This document shows positions 55,637 through 64,000 of a stretch of DNA of 64,000 nt, one piece after another. Source of the stretch: Acidobacteriota bacterium. GTDB taxonomy: Bacteria > Acidobacteriota > Vicinamibacteria > Fen-336. Numbering within the stretch: position 1 is the stretch's first letter; each line of letters starts with the position of its first letter. The DNA is taken from assembly GCA_011526565.1 (NCBI GenBank), contig WYBL01000009.1, forward strand, positions 1 through 64,000, given 5' to 3'. Below the pieces are notes generated by a model. It had not been told where the DNA came from. It did no database searches and worked only from the letters and a program-made list of their open reading frames with translations. A program made the translations under genes and the position numbers.

Positions 55637-56091
55637 GGCCGCACCGGCCCCTGCTCGACCGGGTACCCGGCGTCCTGCCAGGCCGGGAAGCCCTCTTCCA
55701 CGATCGCGGCGTGGATACCCTTGTCGCGCAGCCGCTCGGCGACCTTGTGGCTGGTCTCGCAGCCGTAGCCCGAGCAGTAGATCACCAGGTCGAAACGCGC
55801 CCGCAACTGCGGCTCGAGGGCGGCGAAGGACCGATCGAAGTCCTCCTCGGGCAGGTTCACCGAGCCGGGGATGCGGGCCATCTCCCAGAACATGTGGCCG
55901 CGGGCGTCGAGGAACAGCGCGCCGCGCTCGTGGCGGGCCTTCGCCTCGGAGACCGGGATCATCTCGTCGCCCTGGCGCAGGAAGGCGTTGCGCCCGAGCT
56001 CGAGGCCCGCGGGGTGGACGGCGTTCCCGGCCAGGCCCGCGGCGGCCCCGGCCAGCACGATGACGGCGACGCGGAAGAGCTTGATCGGCAC
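55633..56091 (-). CDS. exported or membrane-anchored rhodanese-like protein
   Basis: 152 residues. An N-terminal hydrophobic segment (LFRVAVIVLAGAAAGLAGNA) anchors or exports it. A rhodanese domain follows with FLDARGHMFWEMARIPGSVNLP, VIYCSGYGCETSHKVAERL (active-site Cys in YCSGYGC) and EEGFPAWQDAGYPV. It likely binds persulfide in the periplasm and partners the MauE-like protein. GTG at 56091 has no Shine-Dalgarno, but TAGCTT lies 8 bases upstream, another possible leaderless start. Divergent from recO by 75 bases. Confidence 0.85.
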   Translation of the reverse strand: MPIKLFRVAVIVLAGAAAGLAGNAVHPAGLELGRNAFLRQGDEMIPVSEAKARHERGALFLDARGHMFWEMARIPGSVNLPEEDFDRSFAALEPQLRARFDLVIYCSGYGCETSHKVAERLRDKGIHAAIVEEGFPAWQDAGYPVEQGPVRP

Positions 56092-56166
56092 CGCTGGCCA
56101 AGCTAACACGGCCCTGCCCCGGTGTGCGAAACTGAGGCGTTTCGCGGCGCGAACCGACTCTCCAGA

Positions 56167-56924
56167 ATGCCTCCCTTCACCTCCGACGCCCTGGTCCTGC
56201 GCTCGTTCAAGCTCGGCGAGACGAGCAAGGTCGTCGTGCTGCTGACGCGCGACCACGGCAAGCTGCGGGCGGTGGCGCGGGGCGCGCGCGGGCCCCGCTC
56301 GCGCTATCAGTCCTCGCTGGAGACGCTGTCGGAGGTGCGGGTGGGCCTGTACGGGCGACAGGGGGCCGACCTGCTGCGGGTGGGGGAGTGCGAGCTGCTG
56401 CACTCGGCGTTCCCGATGGCCGGCCGCAGCCCCGACGCCGCCGCGGCGCTGTCCTACTTCGCGGAGCTGCTCGACGCCTTCGCTCCCGAGGGCCAGGCCG
56501 AAGATGCCGTCTACCGGCTGGCGGCGGCGGTCACCCGGGCGGGCGAAGAGGGCGGCGACTGCACGCCGCTCGCGCGCTACCTGGAGGCCTGGCTGCTGCG
56601 GCTGCACGGCCTCTACCCGTCGCTCGACGACTGCGCGCGCTGCGGCTCCCGGCTGCCCGCGGGCCGCCTCGTCTACCACTCGCTGGCCCACGGCTTCGTC
56701 TGCGACGGCTGCAGCCCGGCTTCCGGGCCGATCCTGGCGGAGCCCGTGCGGCTCGCCTTGCGCCGTCTGTTCAGGGAGGCGCCGGTCGCCTTCGCGGCCG
56801 ACCCGCCCGCCGCGGCGACGCTGCAGCCGCTCGAGCCCTTCCACCGCGCTCTGATCGAGCGCCATCTCGAGCGCGAGCTGCGCTCTTCGCGGGTGTTCCG
56901 CGAGCTCTCGCGCGAGGTCCACGG

Positions 56925-56928
<4 letters not shown>
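56167..56928 (+). CDS. recO: DNA repair protein RecO
   Basis: 253 residues: N-terminal OB-fold ([23 protein letters not shown]), [15 protein letters not shown], a helical C-terminal domain, and a zinc finger (CARCG ... CDGCS). RecO loads RecA on SSB-coated DNA with RecR. ATG at 56167 is chosen over an ATG 45 bases earlier because it starts directly at the OB-fold. Its stop overlaps glyQ (ATGA), a common recO-glyQ arrangement. Confidence 0.93.
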
Positions 56929-57777
<849 letters not shown>

Positions 57778-57785
<8 letters not shown>

Positions 57786-59931
57786 GCTGTTGATCGAGAT
57801 CGGCTTCGAGGAGATGCCAGCGTCGTGGCTGCCCGCCCTGGGCGAGGGCTTCGCGTCGGCGTTCGCGAGCCTGCGGGAGAAGCACGGGCTCGGCGGGGAC
57901 GGCGGGGCGTCCGACGTGCGGGTGATGTGGGGGCCACGCCGACTGGCGCTGGGCGCCTCGGTGCGCGAGCGCCAGGCGGACGCCGAGACGCTCGTCTGGG
58001 GCCCCGCGCTCAAGCAGGCGAAGGATGCCGCGGGCGCGTGGACGAAGGCCGCCGAGGGCTTCGCGAAGAAGAACGCCGTCGCGCCCGACGCCCTGGAGGT
58101 CCGGCCCAAGGACCCGGCGAAGCCCGACGAGCTGAACCTGCTGTTCGTGAAGGCCGTGCCCGGGCGGCCGGCGGCCGACGTGCTGCCCGAGCTGCTGGCG
58201 GCGCTGCTGCGGTCGCTCGCGTTCCCCAAGCGGATGAGCTGGGACGCCTGGCTCGACGACGGCAAGGGCGCGTTTCCGTTCGGGCGCCCGATCCGCTGGA
58301 TCGTGGCCCTGCACGGCGGCGCGGTGATCCCGTTCGAGATCTTCGAGCTCGTGAACGGGACGAAGGGGCCGAGCCTGCTGAAGAGCGGGCGCGCGACCCA
58401 CGGCCACCGCTTCCTGCCGCGTGGCGCGGGGGCGGCGCCCGTCGAGGTCCGGGGCTTCGACGACCTGGTCGCGAAGCTGCGCGAGCGCCACGTCCTGCTC
58501 GACCCCGCCGAGCGCGCGGCCCGGATCGCGGCCGCACTGAAGGCAGCGGACGCGCCGGAGCACGAGATCGCCGGCGAGTGGCGGGACCTGGTCGAGTGGC
58601 CCGCCGTGCTGATCGGCTCGGTCCCCGAGGAGTTCCGCTCGCTCCCCTCCGAGGTCCTCGAAACCGTCCTCGTCCACCACCAGAAGTACGTGCCGATCCC
58701 CGAGGGGGGCACGATTGCCCGATTCGCCGCGGTGACCAACACCGACGGGGCGGCCGGGGCGGCGATCGTGGCCGGCATGGAGCGGGTGGTCGTCGCCCGC
58801 CTGCGCGACGCGGCGTTCTTCTGGAGCGAGGACCGCAAGCGGCCACTGGCGGACCGCGTGGCCGACCTCGAGGGCGTCACGTTCCACCGCGAGCTTGGCA
58901 GCTACCGCCAGAAGGCCGAGCGACTCGTGAAGCTGGTCGACGCGATGGCCGCGGCCGGTGCGCTGGCGAAGGAGGACGTCGACGGCGCGAGCGAGGCCGC
59001 GCGGCTGTGCAAGGCCGACCTCACCACCGCGATGGTGCGCGAGTTCACGGAACTCCAGGGCGTGATGGGCGGGCGCTACCTCGAGGCTCAGGGGCATCCC
59101 GACGCCGACGTCGCGGCGGCGGTGCGCTGGCACTACCACCCGGTCTCGGTGGAGGAGACGGCCGCCCCGGCCGGCGCCGTCGCCGGCCGCGGCGAGCGGC
59201 TGTTCGCCGCGGTCTCGCTCGCCGACAAGCTCGACACCCTGGCCGGCTACTTCTCGATCGGCGAGACGCCGACCGGCAGCCGCGATCCCTACGGCCTGCG
59301 GCGGGCGGGGCAGGGGACGATCCGGGTGCTGCTCGACTTCTGGCCTGGCGCGTCCCCCGACCTGCGGGCCCTGGTCCGCGGCGCACTCGAGGCGTTCCCG
59401 GCCGCGAAGCCGGGTACGGCCGAGGCGCTCGACACGTTCCTGCTGGAGCGCCTCGAGGCCGTGCTGGCTTCCCGCGGCTTTGCCGTCGACGTCGTGCGCG
59501 CGGCCATCGGCGCCGCGGAGCCGGCGGCCCTCGAGAGCCCGCGCGAGGTGCTGCTGCGGGCCCGCGCGCTGGCCCACGTGCTGGGCGAGGCGCGGGCGGA
59601 CTTCGAGAGCCTCGCGGTCGCCTTCAAGCGGGCCCGCAACATCCTCGACAAGGACGCGCCGGCGGCGGCGGTCGACCCGACGCTGTTCGACCACGACGCC
59701 GAGCGCGAGCTCCACGCCGCCGTCGCTGCGCTGGCGGGCGCGGCGGGCGACTACGCGGCAAGACTGGTCGCGCTGCGCACGCTGCGCGCGCCGGTCGACG
59801 GATTCTTCGATCAGGTACTCGTCATGGCCGAGGACGCCCGCGTCCGCGGCAACCGGCTGGCGCTCCTGCGGGAGACGCTCGGCCTCTTCTATCGCATCGC
59901 CGATCTTTCTCGACTCGGAGGCATCGCGTGA
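57778..59931 (+). CDS. glyS: glycyl-tRNA synthetase beta subunit
   Basis: 717 residues. It opens [16 protein letters not shown] and continues with the HD-like and B3/B4-like regions ([30 protein letters not shown] is strongly conserved in GlyS, here in shorter blocks) and ends with a DALR-type anticodon-binding domain ([21 protein letters not shown]). Needed for tRNA recognition by GlyQ. GTG start at 57778; the stop overlaps ppdK (GTGA). Confidence 0.97.
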
Positions 59932-62771
59932 GCACCCAGTACGTCTACTTCTTCGGCGGCGGCAAGGCCGACGGCCACAGGGACATGAAGGACACTCTCG
60001 GCGGCAAGGGCGCAGGCCTCGCCGAGATGACCAATGCCGGCCTGCCCGTCCCGCCCGGATTCACCATCTCGACGGAGGCGTGCAACCTCTACCAGGAGCG
60101 GGGCGGCTCGCTGACCCCCGAGATCGAGGAGCAGATCGCCGCGGCCCTCGCCAAGCTCGAGAGCCTGATGGGCAAGAAGCTCGGCGACGCCACCGACCCG
60201 CTGCTGGTCTCGGTCCGCTCGGGCGCGAAGTTCTCGATGCCCGGGATGATGGACACCATCCTCAACCTCGGCCTCAACGACGCCTCGGTCGAGGGACTCA
60301 AGGCCAAGACCGGCAACGGCCGCTTCGCGAAGGACTCGTACCGCCGCTTCATCCAGATGTTCGGCAACGTCGTGCTCGGCATCGACAAGGACCACTTCGA
60401 GCACGAGCTCTCCGCGGTCAAGAAGAAGGCGAAGGCGGCGACCGACGTCGAACTGACCGAGGGCCACCTCGACGAGGTGATCGCCCGCTACAAGAAGGTC
60501 GTGAAGGCCCAGACCCACCACGAGTTCCCGCAGGACCCCCGGGCCCAGCTCGCCGGCGCCCGCAACGCGGTGTTCGAGAGCTGGATGAACCCGCGCGCGA
60601 TCACCTACCGCAAGCTCAACGACATCCCGCACGACCTCGGCACCGCGGTCAACGTGCAGTGCATGGTGTTCGGCAACATGGGCGACGACTGTGCCACGGG
60701 CGTCGGCTTCACCCGCAACCCCTCGACGGGTGCCCCGGAGTTCTACGGCGAGTTCCTGCAGAACGCGCAGGGCGAAGACGTGGTCGCGGGCATCCGCACG
60801 CCGCACCCGATCGCCGACCTCGAGAAGGTGATGCCGGAGGCGTACCGCAAGCTGCGCGAGATCACGACCCGCCTCGAGCACCACTACAAGGACATCCAGG
60901 ACTTCGAGTTCACGATCCAGGAGAACGAGCTGTTCATGCTCCAGACGCGCAACGGCAAGCGCACGGGGCTGGCGGCCGTCCACATCGCCGTCGACCTGGT
61001 CGAGGAGGGCATCCTCACGAAGGAGGAGGCGCTGCTCAAGGTCGAGCCGCAGGCGCTCGACCAGCTCCTGCACCCGATCTTCGAGCCGAAGGCGCGGGCC
61101 AAGGCCGCGGTGGCGGCCAAGGGCCTGCCGGCCTCGCCCGGCGCGGCGACCGGCGCCGTCGTGTTCACGGCCGACGAGGCGGTGGCCTGGGCGGCGAAGG
61201 GGAAGAAGGTCCTGCTCGTCCGCATGGAGACGGTGCCGGACGACATCCACGGCATGAACGTGGCGCAGGGCATCCTGACGGCGACGGGCGGCATGACCTC
61301 GCACGCCGCGGTCGTCGGCCGCCAGATGGGCAAGCCGTCGGTCGTCGGCTGCGGCGCGCTGCAGATCGACGCCAAGGCGCGCACGCTGAAGGTCGCCGGC
61401 AAAGTCGTCAGGGAAGGCGAGGCGATCTCGATCGACGGTGCCACCGGCGACGTGATGCTGCAGGCGCTGCCGACCAGCCCGTCCGAGGTGCTGCAGGTCG
61501 TCTCCGGCCAGCTCAAGCCGGCGAAGTCGGCGATCTACCAGAAGTTCGAGAAGCTGCTCGGCTGGGCCGACGAGACCCGCCGGCTCGGCATCCGCGCCAA
61601 CGCCGACATCCCGCGCGATGCCAAGGTGGCCTACGCCTTCGGCGCCCGCGGCATCGGCCTGTGCCGGACCGAGCACATGTTCTTCGAGTCCGAGCGCATG
61701 CCGCACGTCGTGAAGATGATCCTGGCGGCCTCCCGCGGGCAGCGTGGTCTCGACCTGATCGCGCGGCTGAAGGCCCGCCTCGCCGACGCGAAGGGCGCCC
61801 AGGCCGCGGCGATCCGCAAGGAGCTGGCGGCGGTCCAGAAGGAGTACAAGCAGCCGATCGCCGACTACACCGGCGCCCTGAAGAAGCTGCTGCCGATGCA
61901 GCGCGCCGACTTCGCCGGGCTCTTCAAGGAGATGAAGGGCACGCCGGTGACGATCCGCACGCTGGACCCGCCGCTCCACGAGTTCCTCCCGAAGCGCGAG
62001 GAGCTGATGGTGCAGCTCGCCACGCTGCGGGCGCTGGGGGAGAAGAAGAACGCGCGCAAGATCGCCGACCTGCAGAAGCGCCTGCACGCCGTCGAGGAGC
62101 TGCACGAGTTCAACCCGATGCTCGGCCACCGCGGCTGCCGCCTCGGCATCACCTACCCCGAGATCACGCGCATGCAGGCGCGCGCCATCTTCGAGGCCGC
62201 CGTCGCGGTCGCGAAGAAGGGCACCCCGGTCAAGCCCGAGGTGATGATCCCGCTGGTCGGCCACGTCGAGGAGCTCAAGCGCCAGAAGGCGATCGTGATC
62301 GAGGAGGCCGAGGCCGTGCTGGCGAAGGCCAAGGGCGTGCCGGTCGAGTACCTGGTCGGCACCATGATCGAGGTCCCGCGCGGCGCACTGACCGCCGACG
62401 AGGTGGCGAAGGAGGCGCAGTTCTTCTCGTTCGGCACCAACGACCTGACCCAGACGGGCTTCGGCCTGTCGCGCGACGACGCCGGCAAGTTCCTGCTGTA
62501 CTACCAGGAGCACGGCATCCTCGAGAAGGACCCGTTCGTCTCTCTCGACGCGTCCGGCGTCGGCCAGCTCGTGGAGATGGGCGTCACCAAGGGCCGGGCC
62601 GCCAAGCCGGGCCTGAAGATCGGCGTCTGCGGCGAGCACGGCGGCGACCCGTCGTCGATCCAGTTCTTCCACAAGGTCGGGCTCGACTACGTCTCGTGCT
62701 CGCCGTACCGGGTGCCGATCGCCCGGCTGGCGGCCGCGCAGGCGCAGCTCGCGCAGCGGGCCTCGGACTAG
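59928..62771 (+). CDS. ppdK: pyruvate phosphate dikinase
   Basis: 947 residues. N-terminal ATP-grasp region ([41 protein letters not shown]), central phospho-His domain ([21 protein letters not shown] with catalytic His), and C-terminal PEP-binding TIM barrel ([44 protein letters not shown] with catalytic Cys). Interconverts pyruvate, ATP and Pi with PEP, AMP and PPi. Slightly longer than typical because of a Lys/Ala-rich helical insertion (~625-650). GTG start at 59928 overlaps glyS. Confidence 0.97.
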   Translation: MSTQYVYFFGGGKADGHRDMKDTLGGKGAGLAEMTNAGLPVPPGFTISTEACNLYQERGGSLTPEIEEQIAAALAKLESLMGKKLGDATDPLLVSVRSGAKFSMPGMMDTILNLGLNDASVEGLKAKTGNGRFAKDSYRRFIQMFGNVVLGIDKDHFEHELSAVKKKAKAATDVELTEGHLDEVIARYKKVVKAQTHHEFPQDPRAQLAGARNAVFESWMNPRAITYRKLNDIPHDLGTAVNVQCMVFGNMGDDCATGVGFTRNPSTGAPEFYGEFLQNAQGEDVVAGIRTPHPIADLEKVMPEAYRKLREITTRLEHHYKDIQDFEFTIQENELFMLQTRNGKRTGLAAVHIAVDLVEEGILTKEEALLKVEPQALDQLLHPIFEPKARAKAAVAAKGLPASPGAATGAVVFTADEAVAWAAKGKKVLLVRMETVPDDIHGMNVAQGILTATGGMTSHAAVVGRQMGKPSVVGCGALQIDAKARTLKVAGKVVREGEAISIDGATGDVMLQALPTSPSEVLQVVSGQLKPAKSAIYQKFEKLLGWADETRRLGIRANADIPRDAKVAYAFGARGIGLCRTEHMFFESERMPHVVKMILAASRGQRGLDLIARLKARLADAKGAQAAAIRKELAAVQKEYKQPIADYTGALKKLLPMQRADFAGLFKEMKGTPVTIRTLDPPLHEFLPKREELMVQLATLRALGEKKNARKIADLQKRLHAVEELHEFNPMLGHRGCRLGITYPEITRMQARAIFEAAVAVAKKGTPVKPEVMIPLVGHVEELKRQKAIVIEEAEAVLAKAKGVPVEYLVGTMIEVPRGALTADEVAKEAQFFSFGTNDLTQTGFGLSRDDAGKFLLYYQEHGILEKDPFVSLDASGVGQLVEMGVTKGRAAKPGLKIGVCGEHGGDPSSIQFFHKVGLDYVSCSPYRVPIARLAAAQAQLAQRASD

Positions 62772-62800
62772 GACTCCGCACCCCGGGGAGGGCGCCTCCG

Positions 62801-63766
62801 TTGCTCAGCTACTTCCGCTTCCAGAACGGCCGCATCGAGCAGCACGCGGAGTTCCGGCCGGAGCTGTACACGGAGGCGCCCGAGGCGCTGCACTGGATCG
62901 ACCTCGAGGACCCGACCGTCGGCGAGGCCACGGTGCTCGAGAACCCGTTCCACCTGCACCCGCTGGCGATCGAGGACTGCCTCTCGGACGTCAACCACCC
63001 CAAGGTGGACGACTACGAGGACTACCTGTTCCTGATCGTCCACGGCATCCGCTTCGACGCGCCGACGGACAAGTTCGAGACCCGCGAACTCGACGTGTTC
63101 CTGGGCCGCAACTTCCTGATCACGCATCACCGCGGGCCGATGCGCTCGATCACGGCGGCTCGCGAGCAGTGCGGCAAGAACCTGCAGGCGGCGATGCCCC
63201 GTGGCGTCGACTTCCTGCTGCACCAGATCCTGGACCAGATGTTCGAGCACTACTTCCCGAACCTGGACAGCCTCGAGGACAAGATCCAGCTCGTCCAGGT
63301 CGAAGTGTTCGAACACCCGACCAAGGAGACGCTGGACCGCATCTTCCACCTCAAGCGCGACGTCGCCCAGCTCCGGCGGATCTGCACGCCGCAGCGCGAG
63401 ATGGTGCACCGGCTCTCGCGCGGCGAGTTCGCGATGATCAGCCGCAAGGCCGCGATCTACTTCCGAGACATCTACGACAACCTGTACCGCATCGTGGACG
63501 CGTCGTACGCCTATCAGGACATGACCCAGGGCACGCTCGACGCGTATCTCAACGCCGTCAACAACCGCCTCAACGAGACGATGAAGCGGATGACGGTGGT
63601 GACGGCGGTGCTCGCCTGCCTGACCGTGATCACCGGCATCTACGGCATGAACTTCGACCACATGCCCGAGCTGCGCTGGCGCTTCGGGTACCTGTGGGCG
63701 CTGCTGCTGATGGTGGCCCTGCCGGGCGGTCTCGTCTGGTACTTCCGCCGCCGCGGCTGGATCTAG
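62801..63766 (+). CDS. corA: CorA-type magnesium/cobalt transporter
   Basis: 321 residues: a large cytoplasmic N-terminal funnel ([27 protein letters not shown], with [15 protein letters not shown]), long coiled helices, and two C-terminal membrane helices with the GMN selectivity motif in GIYGMNFDH. Ends with a basic tail (FRRRGWI). TTG at 62801 with GGGGAGGG about nine bases upstream. Lies 29 bases after ppdK. Confidence 0.94.
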   Translation: MLSYFRFQNGRIEQHAEFRPELYTEAPEALHWIDLEDPTVGEATVLENPFHLHPLAIEDCLSDVNHPKVDDYEDYLFLIVHGIRFDAPTDKFETRELDVFLGRNFLITHHRGPMRSITAAREQCGKNLQAAMPRGVDFLLHQILDQMFEHYFPNLDSLEDKIQLVQVEVFEHPTKETLDRIFHLKRDVAQLRRICTPQREMVHRLSRGEFAMISRKAAIYFRDIYDNLYRIVDASYAYQDMTQGTLDAYLNAVNNRLNETMKRMTVVTAVLACLTVITGIYGMNFDHMPELRWRFGYLWALLLMVALPGGLVWYFRRRGWI

Positions 63767-63777
63767 GGCCGCGCGAA

Positions 63778-64000
<223 letters not shown>

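Overview
The window is 64 kb of very GC-rich (around 70% by eye), tightly packed bacterial chromosome. Most neighbouring genes overlap by 1-4 bases as ATGA, GTGA, CTGA or TGATG junctions. The set fits a Gram-negative, cytochrome-rich, probably Acidobacteriota-like or deltaproteobacterial-type organism: two-subunit glycyl-tRNA synthetase, PPDK, DUF1800/DUF1501 pair, VPS10-type secreted propellers, many CXXCH cytochromes, and a pilin-like domain of a kind I associate with acidobacteria. This placement is inference. No rRNA, tRNA, IS element, phage gene or CRISPR array was seen.

Layout. 1-6.1 kb (minus): ileS-lspA-lgt-rluD-NUDIX-terC. 6.2-9.2 kb (plus): small Cys-rich lipoprotein, MOP flippase, and a B12-binding/radical-SAM-like protein lacking its cluster cysteines. 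9.1-20.4 kb (minus): mutY, HIT, receptor kinase with a pilin-like ectodomain, GAF protein, pabB, VPS10-like propeller, amidohydrolase, phytoene-desaturase-like oxidoreductase, methyltransferase. 20.5-34.7 kb: a redox locus. Minus: outer-membrane barrel plus decaheme cytochrome with LVIVD repeats. Plus: double HbpS/GlcG-like protein, tetraheme cytochrome, cNMP-fold/four-[4Fe-4S] protein, diheme cytochrome b, anchored decaheme cytochrome, triple-FHA protein. 34.7-38.9 kb (minus): prmC, then a DevBCA-type exporter whose ATPase carries a GAF domain. 38.95-41.7 kb (plus): GGDEF/EAL protein and ElbB. 41.7-44.9 kb (minus): 5'-3' exonuclease, four-helix-bundle (S23/IVP) protein, an unusual hairpin array, prfA, rpmE. 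45.1-55.2 kb (plus): DUF1800-DUF1501-barrel-Rieske, rpsA-ihfB/hup, nucleotide cyclase, HIT, propeller, dapF-like gene. 55.1-56.1 kb (minus): rhodanese and MauE-like pair. 56.2-64 kb (plus): recO, glyQ, glyS, ppdK, corA, start of mutL.

How the genes work together. Housekeeping clusters (lipoprotein maturation, translation, repair) alternate with envelope and redox modules. The 20.5-34.7 kb locus reads as a trans-envelope electron path: cytoplasmic FeS protein with two cNMP folds, diheme cytochrome b in the inner membrane, anchored decaheme and tetraheme c cytochromes in the periplasm, then barrel plus decaheme-LVIVD at the outer membrane. An FHA protein is translationally coupled to it. The heme motifs, FeS cysteines and paired histidines are seen directly; the assembled pathway is inferred.

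Most unusual features: (1) nine hairpins at about 40-bp spacing (43216-43562), with invariant stems and variable loops, beside a four-helix-bundle gene whose ribosome-binding site lies in an 83-bp palindrome; (2) the redox locus; (3) several genes best explained by CTG start codons inside CTGA overlaps; (4) a DapF homologue with both catalytic cysteines replaced by serine.
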